NCBI GenBank assembly: GCA_947643715.1 | Contig: CANRXB010000027.1 | Span: 1 to 33,489 of the forward strand | DNA from: an uncultured bacterium | GTDB taxonomy: Bacteria; Bacillota; Clostridia; Oscillospirales; Oscillospiraceae | Length of the DNA stretch: 33,489 nt | Direction: 5' to 3' | In this document: piece after piece, positions 8,409 through 15,652 of the stretch | Layout: every line of letters starts with the position of its first letter | Position numbering within the stretch: position 1 is the first letter of the stretch | Translations under genes and position numbers: made by a program | The notes under the pieces: model-generated | Database searches by the model: none | Seen by the model: only the letters and a program-made list of their open reading frames with translations | What the model was told of the DNA's origin: nothing

Positions 8409-8416
8409 AGTATGAT
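8388..8416 (+). promoter_or_regulatory. Sigma-A promoter of the tldD-tldE pair
   Basis: TTGACA (8388-8393) and TATGAT (8411-8416) have a 17-base spacer. The TGA stop of the transglutaminase-like gene (8389-8391) lies inside the -35 box. Confidence 0.85.
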
Positions 8417-8451
8417 ATCCCCAAACCCAAGGAACAAAAGGAGGTCTGCAC

Positions 8452-9864
8452 ATGTTTCCATCCATCGACCGGGCAAAGCCCGGCCTGCAAAAACTGATCC
8501 GCACCCTGCGCGAGACGTACCCTTACGCCTCCGTGCTGGCGGTGGCGGACGACACTCGCAACTGGCGCATCAGCCGTACCGGCATCGACATCTCTACGCT
8601 GGATATGCTAGGGGGCACCGGCTTCGTGGTCCGGGTGTTCGACGGCACAGGCTGCGCCGAGTACTCTTTCAACGAGTTCTCCGAGGACAAGATCCCCACG
8701 ATCTGCTCCACCATGGCCCAGCGCCTGGCGGAACAGGACGCTGCCCTGGAGGGCTTCACGGCCCTGCCCACTCCCATCCCGGCGGACGAGCCCGCCGTCC
8801 TGAAAAAAGAGACCACCTGGAAGGTCCACCCCAGAGAGCTGGGCGACGAGGCCATCGTCAACAAGATCGCCGCCCTGCGGGAAAAGGCCCTGGCCGTGGA
8901 TGAGCGCATCCTGGACGCCCGGGCCGTCGTGTCCTATCAGGCATACCGCAAGCTGTTCCTGTCCGAGCATCGGGACCTGGACCAGACGGTGATGTACACC
9001 AACGCCGCACTGGCGGTGATGGCGTCCCGGGGCGAGGAGATCAAGGTCGCTTTCCATCCCGCTTCCATGCTGGGCGGCGCAGAGCTGCTGGACGAGATGG
9101 ACGCCAGTGTGGAGCAGACCGCTTTGGACGTTCTGGCGCTGCTGGACAGCCAACCCATCCCGCCTGGGGAATACGACTGCATCTGCGACCCGGAGACCAC
9201 CGGCATGATCGTCCACGAGGCTTTCGGCCACGGGGTGGAGATGGACATGTTCGTGAAGGACCGGGCGTTGGCGAAGGACTCCATCGGCGAATACGTGGCC
9301 AGTCCCCTGGTCACCATGCACGACGGCAGCGCCGTGGACGAGTCCGCCACCATGTTCTTCGACGATGAGGGCACTCTCACCGGCGACACTGTCATCATCG
9401 ACCGGGGCGTGCTCGAACGGGGGATGTGCGACGCGCTCAGCGCCGCACGCCTGGGGGCGGTGCCCACAGGCAACGGCCGCCGGGAGAGCTACGAGCGCAA
9501 AGCCTATACCCGTATGACCAACACCTATTTCCAGGGCGGGGACTCCACTCCGGAGGAGATGATCGCCTCCATCCAGGACGGTCTCCTGCTGGAAGCCCCC
9601 TCCAGCGGCATGGAGGATCCCAAGAACTGGGGCATCCAGTGCATGGTCACCACCGCCAAAGAGATCAAAGACGGCAAGCTGACGGGGAAGATCTATTCCC
9701 CCATCGTGCTCACAGGCTATGTGCCCGACCTGCTCAAGTCCGTGTCCATGATGAGCAAGACGCCGGAGCTGTCCGGCTGCGGCATGTGCGGCAAGGGCCA
9801 CAAGGAATGGGTCAAGGTGTCCGACGGCGGTCCCTATATGAAGGCCCACATCCGGCTGGGCTGA
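8452..9864 (+). CDS. tldD: TldD-family metalloprotease subunit
   Basis: This is the catalytic half of a TldD/TldE heterodimeric zinc protease. E. coli TldD/E cuts unfolded short peptides, completes microcin B17 maturation and degrades CcdA. The metal site HEAFGH is at residues 255-260, in the family context TTGMIVHEAFGHGVEMD. The C-terminal CGMCGKG (Cys443, Cys446) matches the conserved TldD tail that helps hold the metal. At 470 residues it is of normal length. AAAGGAGG lies 8-15 bases before the ATG. It has its own promoter under a palindrome and runs 13 bases before the partner gene, so the two form an operon. The upstream transglutaminase-like gene may add read-through. Confidence 0.88.
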   Translation: MFPSIDRAKPGLQKLIRTLRETYPYASVLAVADDTRNWRISRTGIDISTLDMLGGTGFVVRVFDGTGCAEYSFNEFSEDKIPTICSTMAQRLAEQDAALEGFTALPTPIPADEPAVLKKETTWKVHPRELGDEAIVNKIAALREKALAVDERILDARAVVSYQAYRKLFLSEHRDLDQTVMYTNAALAVMASRGEEIKVAFHPASMLGGAELLDEMDASVEQTALDVLALLDSQPIPPGEYDCICDPETTGMIVHEAFGHGVEMDMFVKDRALAKDSIGEYVASPLVTMHDGSAVDESATMFFDDEGTLTGDTVIIDRGVLERGMCDALSAARLGAVPTGNGRRESYERKAYTRMTNTYFQGGDSTPEEMIASIQDGLLLEAPSSGMEDPKNWGIQCMVTTAKEIKDGKLTGKIYSPIVLTGYVPDLLKSVSMMSKTPELSGCGMCGKGHKEWVKVSDGGPYMKAHIRLG

Positions 9865-9877
9865 TGGAGGTGGAGAG

Positions 9878-11161
9878 ATGATAGACAGGATCCAAAGCGC
9901 CCTTGCCCGCTGCGGCATCTCTATGTGGCGCATCAATGAGACCGTCGAGGAGACCGCGGAGCTGTTCTTCGTCCGCAAGGAGCTGGACACCCGGCGGACC
10001 AAAGACGTACGCAAATATGAGGTCACCGTTTTCCGGGACGTGGACGGCCAGCCGGGAGGCGAGCCCACACGCGGCTCCACATCGGTCAAGCTCATCTCCG
10101 CGATGGACGACGGCCAGATCGACGAGGAGCTGCGGGGCGCATATTATGCCGCTCAGTTCGCCTCCAACCCCTATTTCGAGCTGACGGATCCAACGACAGC
10201 CCCCATGATAGAAAAGACCGGGGAACTGGCCGGCGCTCCCCTGGCCCAAAGCGCGGGAAAGATGGCCCGCGCCCTCTTCGCCCCCGACCAGCATGAGGAC
10301 GCTTTCATCAATTCTGCCGAGCTGTTCGTCAGCCGGAGCGCTCAGCGCATCCTCTCTTCCGAGGGGACGGACGTGGCCTATACCGACGCAAAGGTGAGCG
10401 GCGAGTTCGTGGTCCAGTGCAAGCAGCCGGAGGACGTGGAGATCCACAACGATTTCGAGTATGGCGAGCTGGACGAACAAGCCCTGTCGGACAAGGTGGC
10501 CGAGGCCCTCACCTTCGTCCGGGACCGGGCTCGGGCCCAGCGCATCTTGAAGAGCGGGCGATACGATCTGGTGCTCAGCGGGAACGCCGTGGTCGAGATG
10601 CTGTCTTATTATGTGGACCGCTCCTCCGCGTTCATGGTATATGGACACTATTCCACCTGGCAGAACGGCGACGACGCCCAGGGCGAGGCGGACGGCGAGC
10701 GGCTCTCCCTCACCCTACAGGCCACACAGCCCTACAGCGCCGAGGGCATCCCCATGGCCGACCTGCCCCTACTCGATTCCGGGAAGCTCCTGGCCTACCA
10801 TGGCCCCAACCGTTTCTGCCGCTATCTGGGCGTGAAGCCCACCGGCTCTTACGAAAAGGTCTCCTGCGCGAACGGCACGGTCCCCTTCGAGGAATTGAAG
10901 AAGGGCCCCTGCCTGTGGGCCGTGACCTTTTCCGACTTCCAGCTCGATGTCATGAGCGGTCACTTTGGCGGCGAGATCCGTCTCGCCTATCTCATCGAGG
11001 ACGGTAAAGTCACCCCGGTCACCGGAGGCTCCGTCAACGGCAGCATCCTGGAAGCTCAAAAAGACCTGACCTTCTCCACCCAGCGCTACGTCACCGCCAA
11101 GTATGACGGTCCTTACGCCATGCGGCTGAAGGACGTGTCCATCGCCGGCCCCGGCGAATGA
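9878..11161 (+). CDS. tldE: TldE/PmbA-family protease partner subunit
   Basis: This 427-residue protein is the non-catalytic member of the TldD/E pair. It has the PmbA/TldE architecture but no HExxxH motif. Family features are the early variable domain (RKELDTRRTKDVRKYEVTVF), a C-terminal domain with VDRSSAFMVYGHYSTWQ, and the closing SGHFGGEIRLAYLIEDGK, equivalent to the PmbA tail. TldE subunits form the closed chamber with TldD that limits substrates to unfolded peptides. The ATG has GGAGGTGGAG immediately before it and lies 13 bases after the tldD stop. A strong terminator follows at 11187. Whether this pair is general housekeeping or dedicated to a local peptide is not decided by the sequence. 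Confidence 0.83.
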   Translation: MIDRIQSALARCGISMWRINETVEETAELFFVRKELDTRRTKDVRKYEVTVFRDVDGQPGGEPTRGSTSVKLISAMDDGQIDEELRGAYYAAQFASNPYFELTDPTTAPMIEKTGELAGAPLAQSAGKMARALFAPDQHEDAFINSAELFVSRSAQRILSSEGTDVAYTDAKVSGEFVVQCKQPEDVEIHNDFEYGELDEQALSDKVAEALTFVRDRARAQRILKSGRYDLVLSGNAVVEMLSYYVDRSSAFMVYGHYSTWQNGDDAQGEADGERLSLTLQATQPYSAEGIPMADLPLLDSGKLLAYHGPNRFCRYLGVKPTGSYEKVSCANGTVPFEELKKGPCLWAVTFSDFQLDVMSGHFGGEIRLAYLIEDGKVTPVTGGSVNGSILEAQKDLTFSTQRYVTAKYDGPYAMRLKDVSIAGPGE

Positions 11162-11186
11162 TCCCCAGCTCCCCCTCCGATACGGA

Positions 11187-11233
11187 CGGCCCCGCCCTAT
11201 GCCGGGAAATGGCACAGGGCGGGGCCGCTTTTT
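11187..11233 (+). terminator. Intrinsic terminator of the tldD-tldE operon
   Basis: CGGCCCCGCCCT (11187-11198) pairs with AGGGCGGGGCCG (11216-11227), 12 base pairs, extended by a T-A and GCC/GGC stem after one mismatch, and is followed by CTTTTT. The stretch 11234-11335 after it holds nothing recognisable. Confidence 0.9.
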
Positions 11234-11335
11234 GTCCATGGAAGTCGTGGCTCCATCCGTCGGCGTCCGCCGCCTCGAAGATGGATGGGGCACATGGCCT
11301 GATGGGTGCGACAACGCTCGAGATAAAGATCCCAC

Positions 11336-11364
11336 TTGACATGGGCCTTTCTCCACGCTATAAT
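11336..11364 (+). promoter_or_regulatory. Consensus sigma-A promoter of the marR-TSUP operon
   Basis: TTGACA (11336-11341), a 17-base spacer and TATAAT (11359-11364); both hexamers match consensus exactly. A promoter this strong is expected to need a repressor. Confidence 0.9.
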
Positions 11365-11365
11365 A

Positions 11366-11383
11366 TAGTTCAATTTAGAACTA
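11366..11383. promoter_or_regulatory. Palindromic operator just after the -10 box, probably bound by the MarR protein
   Basis: TAGTTC (11366-11371) and GAACTA (11378-11383) form a perfect 6-6-6 inverted repeat starting one base after TATAAT, covering the expected transcription start. MarR-family sites are palindromes of this size, and the first gene encodes a MarR protein, so autorepression is likely. Confidence 0.7.
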
Positions 11384-11397
11384 AAGGAGGCCCTGCC

Positions 11398-11829
11398 ATG
11401 ACCGACGAGTTTTGGGACAGCGTACTGTTGTTCAAGGGGCTGTACGACCAGACCCTCGACCCTGTGGCCCAGCAGTGGGGCCTCACCCGGATGGAGCTGG
11501 ACCTGCTGCTGTTCCTGCACAATAACCCTGCCCACGATACGGCGGCGGAAGCCGTCCGGCTGCGCCAGTGGACCAAATCCCATGTGTCGTCGGCGGTCCA
11601 CTCCCTGCGGGCCAAGGGCCTCCTGTCCGCTTCCCATCCACCCGGGAACCGCAAGACCCTGCGTCTCTCCCCCCTGCCCGCTGCACAGTCCGCCATCCGG
11701 CAGGGCGTGGACGCCCAGCAGTCCTTTTACCACGCCATGATCCAAGGCTTCACATCGCAGGAACTGCTGGTGTTGGAGACCATATCGGAAAAGATCGCCC
11801 GGAACGTCCGGGACGCTATGGAAAAGTGA
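11398..11829 (+). CDS. MarR-family transcriptional regulator
   Basis: This 143-residue winged-helix repressor is of the MarR family. The recognition region reads LTRMELDLLLFLHNNPAHDTAAEAVRL, then TKSHVSSAVHSLRAKGLL, and the wing contains GNRKTLRLSPL. Flanking helices at both ends would make the dimer interface. Its ATG follows AAAGGAGG by seven bases. The gene lies behind a consensus promoter with a palindromic site and is followed after ten bases by a TSUP-family exporter, so its ligand may be the exporter's substrate. The start is the only ATG with a ribosome site; upstream in-frame sequence crosses the promoter and operator. Confidence 0.87.
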   Translation: MTDEFWDSVLLFKGLYDQTLDPVAQQWGLTRMELDLLLFLHNNPAHDTAAEAVRLRQWTKSHVSSAVHSLRAKGLLSASHPPGNRKTLRLSPLPAAQSAIRQGVDAQQSFYHAMIQGFTSQELLVLETISEKIARNVRDAMEK

Positions 11830-11839
11830 GGTCCCTCCC

Positions 11840-12607
11840 ATGTTCACCATCTTCATCTGCTTCGTTGCGGGCATCGGCGCCGGACTGGGCACCGGCTTCG
11901 CCGGTATGAGCGCCGCCGCCGTCATCAGCCCCATGCTCATCACCTTCCTCCATATAGAGCCCTATGAGGCGGTGGGCATCGCCCTGGCCAGCGATGTACT
12001 GGCCAGCGCCGTGTCCGCCTATACCTACCGCAAGAACAAGAACCTGGACGTGAAGAACGGCCTTGTGATGATGGCCGCCGTGCTGTGCTTCACTCTTGTG
12101 GGGAGCTGGGCGTCCAGCCTAGTGCCATCCACCACCATGGGCGGTTTCTCCGTGTGGATGACCCTGCTCCTGGGCATCAAGTTCATCGTCAAGCCGGTCA
12201 TGACCACCAAGGAGACCATGTCGGCGGTGTCTCCTCGAAAGCGGGTGGCACAGTCCATCTTGTCCGGGATCCTCATCGGTTCGATCTGCGGGTTCGTCGG
12301 CGCGGGCGGCGGCATGATGATGCTGCTCATCCTCACCTCCGTATTGGGGTACGAACTCAAGACCGCTGTGGGCACCAGCGTGTTCATCATGGCTTTCACC
12401 GCTCTGACCGGGGCCGTCAGCCATTTCGCCATCGGCGGTATGCCCGACTTCTGGATCCTGCTGTTATGTGTGCTGTCCACCCTGCTCTGGGCCCGCATCG
12501 CGGCCCGATTCGCGAACAAAGCCAGCCCGATCGTGCTCAACCGGGCCACGGGCGTGGTGCTGGCGGTACTGGGCGCGGCCATCCTCGCCGTGAACTATCT
12601 GTCATGA
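11840..12607 (+). CDS. TSUP (TauE/SafE) family membrane exporter
   Basis: This 255-residue integral membrane protein has about eight hydrophobic segments and the two family repeats: GIGAGLGTGFAGMSAAAVISPML at the N-terminus and GSICGFVGAGGGMMMLLILTS in the middle. Family members move small sulfur-containing or carboxylate anions such as sulfite, sulfoacetate or thiosulfate. It is the second gene of the MarR operon (ten bases apart), so it should be induced when the repressor is released. The siroheme reductase gene is 6.8 kb away, and a link through sulfite is possible but speculative. No terminator is seen immediately after the stop. Confidence 0.82.
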   Translation: MFTIFICFVAGIGAGLGTGFAGMSAAAVISPMLITFLHIEPYEAVGIALASDVLASAVSAYTYRKNKNLDVKNGLVMMAAVLCFTLVGSWASSLVPSTTMGGFSVWMTLLLGIKFIVKPVMTTKETMSAVSPRKRVAQSILSGILIGSICGFVGAGGGMMMLLILTSVLGYELKTAVGTSVFIMAFTALTGAVSHFAIGGMPDFWILLLCVLSTLLWARIAARFANKASPIVLNRATGVVLAVLGAAILAVNYLS

Positions 12608-12699
12608 TCGAGTCTCCCTCCCTGCCGTCAGGCGGGCATCTCAGGCTCATACCGCCCGCATGGCCCATGCGTCCTGAGCCGAAAATCATCATTATCATC

Positions 12700-12843
12700 A
12701 TGGCCGCTCTGAACAAATATCTGGACGTTTCCCCCGAGGTGGCGCAGGAGTCCACCATCATCTCCCACGGGATGCCTCTATCTCCAAAACGTGGAGACCT
12801 CCCTGGCTGTGGAGGGCATCATCCGTGAAAACGGGGCTTGCCA
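12700..12843 (+). pseudogene. psuG: Remnant of a pseudouridine-5'-phosphate glycosidase gene
   Basis: Two overlapping frames give pieces of the N-terminus of PsuG, the enzyme that splits pseudouridine 5'-phosphate into uracil and ribose 5-phosphate. The first frame, from ATG 12700, reads NKYLDVSPEVAQ, then ESTIISHGMP, the family signature. About ten residues that normally separate these pieces are missing. One extra base near 12780 shifts the frame. The second frame continues QNVETSLAVEGIIRENGA, again PsuG-like, and then similarity ends. The rest of the roughly 300-residue protein is gone and a terminator follows within 15 bases. The 12608-12699 stretch before it holds nothing else I can support. 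Confidence 0.8.
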
Positions 12844-12854
12844 AACGATGACAA

Positions 12855-12889
12855 AAGAGGGCCCCGGCGTTGTGCGCCGGGGCCCTCTT
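12855..12889. terminator. Perfect 15-bp terminator hairpin, serving the MFS gene (minus strand)
   Basis: AAGAGGGCCCCGGCG (12855-12869) pairs completely with CGCCGGGGCCCTCTT (12875-12889) around a five-base loop. On the minus strand it is followed by TTGT and lies just after the MFS stop at 12912. Confidence 0.85.
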
Positions 12890-12911
12890 CTCATCGATGC
12901 GTCTGCGTATG

Positions 12912-14081
12912 TCATACCTTTTTCCCGCTCCTGCGCAAAAGGGCCTCGTGGGCGAGGACCATCACCACCAGCATCGCCAGCAGATACACCGGCAACAGCG
13001 CCGGGCTGATGTAGGTCGCGATCGGTCCGAACAAAGGCGGCATGAGGCAGGTCCCCACATAAGCGCTGGCCATCTGTACACCGATGACGGCCTGGGACCT
13101 GTCCGCACCGAAATGGTCCGGGGTGGAATGGATGACACAGGGATAGATGGGCGCACATCCCAGGCCGACGAGCACCAGCCCGGCCAGCGTGACATATCCG
13201 CTCAAGGGCAGCAGCATGGCGGCGATGCCCACTGCCGTGACGGCCTGCCCCAGACGGATCATCACAGGGTCGCTGAGCTTCATGGTGAGGAAGCCGCTGA
13301 GCGCCCGGCCCGTGGTGATCCCGATGAAGAACAATCCGGCATAGCCGGCCGCCGTCTCCGCCGGGATGCCTTCGTGGAGCGTCAGGTAACTGCTGGCCCA
13401 TAAGATCGCGGTCTGTTCCAGGGCGCAGTAGCAAAAGAAGGCGATCATCACCTCTTTCGCCCCAGGGATGCGAAAGATCTGCGGCAGCGTGATGGGCCGT
13501 GCGCTCTCCCCCGCTCCCCCGCCGCTCTGTCCACCGTGGGCCCGCCAGAGCGGCAGACTGAGCATCAGGACCGCGGTCAGCACGATCTGGATCAGCCCGA
13601 TGTACCGATAGCCCATGCTCCAACCCGCGCCGTTGGACAAAGCGAAGCCCATGACATAAGGCCCCACGGCCGCCCCCAGCCCCCACATGCAGTGCAGCCA
13701 GCTCATGTGGCGGCTGGCATAGTGCAGAGCCACATAATTGTTCAGCGCCGCGTCCACACTTCCCGCCCCCAGACCATACGGCACGGCCCACAGGCACAGC
13801 ATCCAAAAGGAACTGCTGACGGAGAACCCCAGCAGCGCCACCGCCGTCGTGCCCACACTGACAGCGGTGACCTTACCGGCGCCGAACCTTCTGGTGAGCC
13901 GGTCGCTTTGCAGGCTGGACACTACGGTGCCCATAGAGACGATGATGGCGATGGCTCCGGCCCAGGACATGGGGACGCCCAGTTCGGCGTGCATCACCGG
14001 CCAGGCCGAGCCCAGCAGAGAATCGGGCAGGCCCAGGCTGATGAAAGACAGATAGATGACGGCCAAAAGCAATTGGATCAT
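12912..14081 (-). CDS. MFS transporter, 12-TM type, substrate unknown
   Basis: This is a 389-residue major facilitator with about 12 hydrophobic segments. The first helix ends SFISLGLPDSLLGSAWPVM. The loop between helices 2 and 3 carries SLQSDRLTRRFGAGKV, the usual D-R-x-x-R-R/G motif. A long central loop with GGQSGGGAGESARP separates the two six-helix halves. The DALNNYVA-like segment AGSVDAALNNYVALHY recalls the sugar/fucose-type branch, but this is too weak to name a substrate. ATG 14081 follows GAGGAGGGACGCG. The gene has its own promoter and terminator. It lies next to the psuG remnant, but there is no evidence that it moves pseudouridine. Confidence 0.85.
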   Translation of the reverse strand: MIQLLLAVIYLSFISLGLPDSLLGSAWPVMHAELGVPMSWAGAIAIIVSMGTVVSSLQSDRLTRRFGAGKVTAVSVGTTAVALLGFSVSSSFWMLCLWAVPYGLGAGSVDAALNNYVALHYASRHMSWLHCMWGLGAAVGPYVMGFALSNGAGWSMGYRYIGLIQIVLTAVLMLSLPLWRAHGGQSGGGAGESARPITLPQIFRIPGAKEVMIAFFCYCALEQTAILWASSYLTLHEGIPAETAAGYAGLFFIGITTGRALSGFLTMKLSDPVMIRLGQAVTAVGIAAMLLPLSGYVTLAGLVLVGLGCAPIYPCVIHSTPDHFGADRSQAVIGVQMASAYVGTCLMPPLFGPIATYISPALLPVYLLAMLVVMVLAHEALLRRSGKKV

Positions 14082-14111
14082 GATCGCGTCCCTCCTCTTC
14101 GATCAAGCACG

Positions 14112-14140
14112 ATCATATCAGAGCAGACGCGAAACGTCAA
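14112..14140 (-). promoter_or_regulatory. Sigma-A promoter of the MFS gene
   Basis: On the minus strand TTGACG (14140-14135), 17 bases, TATGAT (14117-14112), 30 bases before the ATG. Confidence 0.78.
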
Positions 14141-14150
14141 TAGCGCGGCA

Positions 14151-14180
14151 AGCGGCGTCCGGCTGAGGCCGGACGCCGCT
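14151..14180 (-). terminator. Hairpin after the flavodiiron gene, probable terminator
   Basis: AGCGGCGTCCGGC (14151-14163) pairs with GCCGGACGCCGCT (14168-14180), 13 perfect base pairs with a four-base loop. The minus-strand flank has only TTGCC after it, so the U-run is weak. A smaller hairpin, CGCCGCT/AGCGGCG, lies at 14194-14212. Confidence 0.6.
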
Positions 14181-14276
14181 CGTTCCCTCTCACCGCCGCT
14201 CAAAAAGCGGCGCGGTCGAGATATCTGTGCCCGAACGTCAGCTCAGAGCTCCTGCCGTCGCGAAAGGACGGCCCTT

Positions 14277-15491
14277 TCACTTCCCCATGGACTCGATGAT
14301 GGCGTCTGCCAAGGCATCCAGCTCCAGCGCCTTCTCGGGGTGGAGCGCAGAAGCCAGGCTGAGCCGGTCGCCCAGCACGGTCATGTTCTTCATCTCGTCC
14401 TCCAGGAACTTTTGGATCAGGTCGCCGGATTTCACCGCCCAAGAGCCGTTCTCCACGATCGCGCAGGTGCGGTTCTGGAAGTTCAGGGCCTTCAGGTGCA
14501 TGAGGTAATCGTGCATCACCGGATAGATGCCCAGATTATAGGTCACGGAGGCGAACACCAGATGGCTGAGGCGGAAGGACTCACTCACGAGCTGGGACAC
14601 GTGGGTGTTGGACACGTCGTACACCCACACGTTAGTGCAGCCCTTCTCACACAGCTTGGAGGCCAGGGCCTGAGCGGCGGATTCGGTATTGCCGTACATG
14701 GAGGCGTAGGCGATCATCACACCCTGCTCTTCCGGCTCATACTTGCTCCACTTGTCATACTTGCCCACGAAATACATCAGGTCCTTGCGCCATACGGGAC
14801 CGTGGAGGGGACAGATGAACTTGATCTTGTCCAGGATGCCCCCCGCCTTCTTCAGAAGGAGCTGGACGTGAGGGCCATACTTGCCCACGATATTGGTGAG
14901 ATAACGGCGGGCGTCGTCGATCCAGTCCCGGTCGAAATCCACCTCGTCGGCGAACAGCTTGCCGTCCAGCGCGCCGAAGGAACCGAACGCGTCGGCAGCG
15001 AAGAGCACGCCGTTGGTCAGGTCGAACGTGACCATGGCCTCGGGCCAGTGGACCATGGGAGCCTCCACGAAGGTGACGGTATGATCCCCGAAGGAGAAGG
15101 TGTCCCCCTCCTTCACCTCGATGAGTTCATGGCCGTCGATGTGGAAGCCGAACTGGCGCATGAGCATGAACGCTTTGGGGGTGGAGATGACCTTCACCTC
15201 CGGCCAGCGGATCAGGATCTCCTCGATGGACGCGCCGTGATCGGGCTCCATGTGGTTGATCAGCAGGTAATCCAGCGGACGGTCCCCCAGCAGATGGTCC
15301 AGGTTCTCCAGGAGCTGGCGGCAGGCGGACCAATCCACGGTGTCGAACAGGACGGTGGACTTGTCCAGCAGCAGATAGGCGTTGTAGCTCACGCCCCGGG
15401 GGATGGGATGGATGTTCTCGAACAGGTGCAGGCGGTGGTCGTTGGCGCCCACCCAGTATAAGTTATCGGTCACACTGCGCACGCAGTACAT
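14277..15491 (-). CDS. fprA: Flavodiiron protein (FprA-type oxygen / nitric oxide reductase)
   Basis: This 404-residue two-domain protein reduces O2 to water (or NO to N2O) at a diiron site, with electrons from FMN. The beta-lactamase-like domain carries all expected ligands: His80, Glu82, Asp84 and His85 in HMEPDH, then His148, Asp167 and His230. The flavodoxin domain starts near residue 258 with VMIAYASMYGNTESAAQALA and has the FMN-binding loops FASVTYNLG and NGSWAVKSG. Clostridial FprA takes electrons from rubredoxin, and the gene just upstream ends in a rubredoxin domain. AAGGAGG lies eight bases before the ATG. A 161-base gap separates the two genes, so co-transcription is plausible but not certain. 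Confidence 0.95.
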   Translation of the reverse strand: MYCVRSVTDNLYWVGANDHRLHLFENIHPIPRGVSYNAYLLLDKSTVLFDTVDWSACRQLLENLDHLLGDRPLDYLLINHMEPDHGASIEEILIRWPEVKVISTPKAFMLMRQFGFHIDGHELIEVKEGDTFSFGDHTVTFVEAPMVHWPEAMVTFDLTNGVLFAADAFGSFGALDGKLFADEVDFDRDWIDDARRYLTNIVGKYGPHVQLLLKKAGGILDKIKFICPLHGPVWRKDLMYFVGKYDKWSKYEPEEQGVMIAYASMYGNTESAAQALASKLCEKGCTNVWVYDVSNTHVSQLVSESFRLSHLVFASVTYNLGIYPVMHDYLMHLKALNFQNRTCAIVENGSWAVKSGDLIQKFLEDEMKNMTVLGDRLSLASALHPEKALELDALADAIIESMGK

Positions 15492-15609
15492 AAGCGATCC
15501 TCCTTATCAAATGATCCTGGTCGCGATCGATGTCAAAGTATACCGGACATTCTCGATCGCAATGCTTCTACAGCCGGGCAGATATGTTGGACGAACAGAC
15601 CCCGGCAGG

Positions 15610-15633
15610 GACGGCTGGGAAGTCCCCGCCGTC
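15610..15633 (-). other. Intergenic hairpin between the dehydrogenase and flavodiiron genes
   Basis: GACGGC (15610-15615) and GCCGTC (15628-15633) enclose GGGA/TCCC, giving a stem of about ten pairs with one mismatch. No U-run follows on the minus strand, so it is not a normal terminator; it may be a processing or stabilising element in a shared transcript. The rest of 15492-15652 holds no supported gene. Confidence 0.35.
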
Positions 15634-15652
15634 GCTTCCTCCGGGCACACGA

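Noticed and set aside
12682-12702. ATC/ATT triplet run before the psuG fragment
   Set aside because: Too short and imperfect to call a repeat; it probably belongs to the old upstream region of psuG.
13536-15461. Very long open frame opposite the MFS and flavodiiron genes
   Set aside because: It is antisense to two well-supported genes, has a His/Gly/Val-rich composition typical of GC-rich shadow frames, and shows no recognisable domain.
15610-15633. Terminator between the dehydrogenase fusion and fprA
   Set aside because: The stem is real but no U-run follows on the coding strand, so I do not claim it ends transcription.
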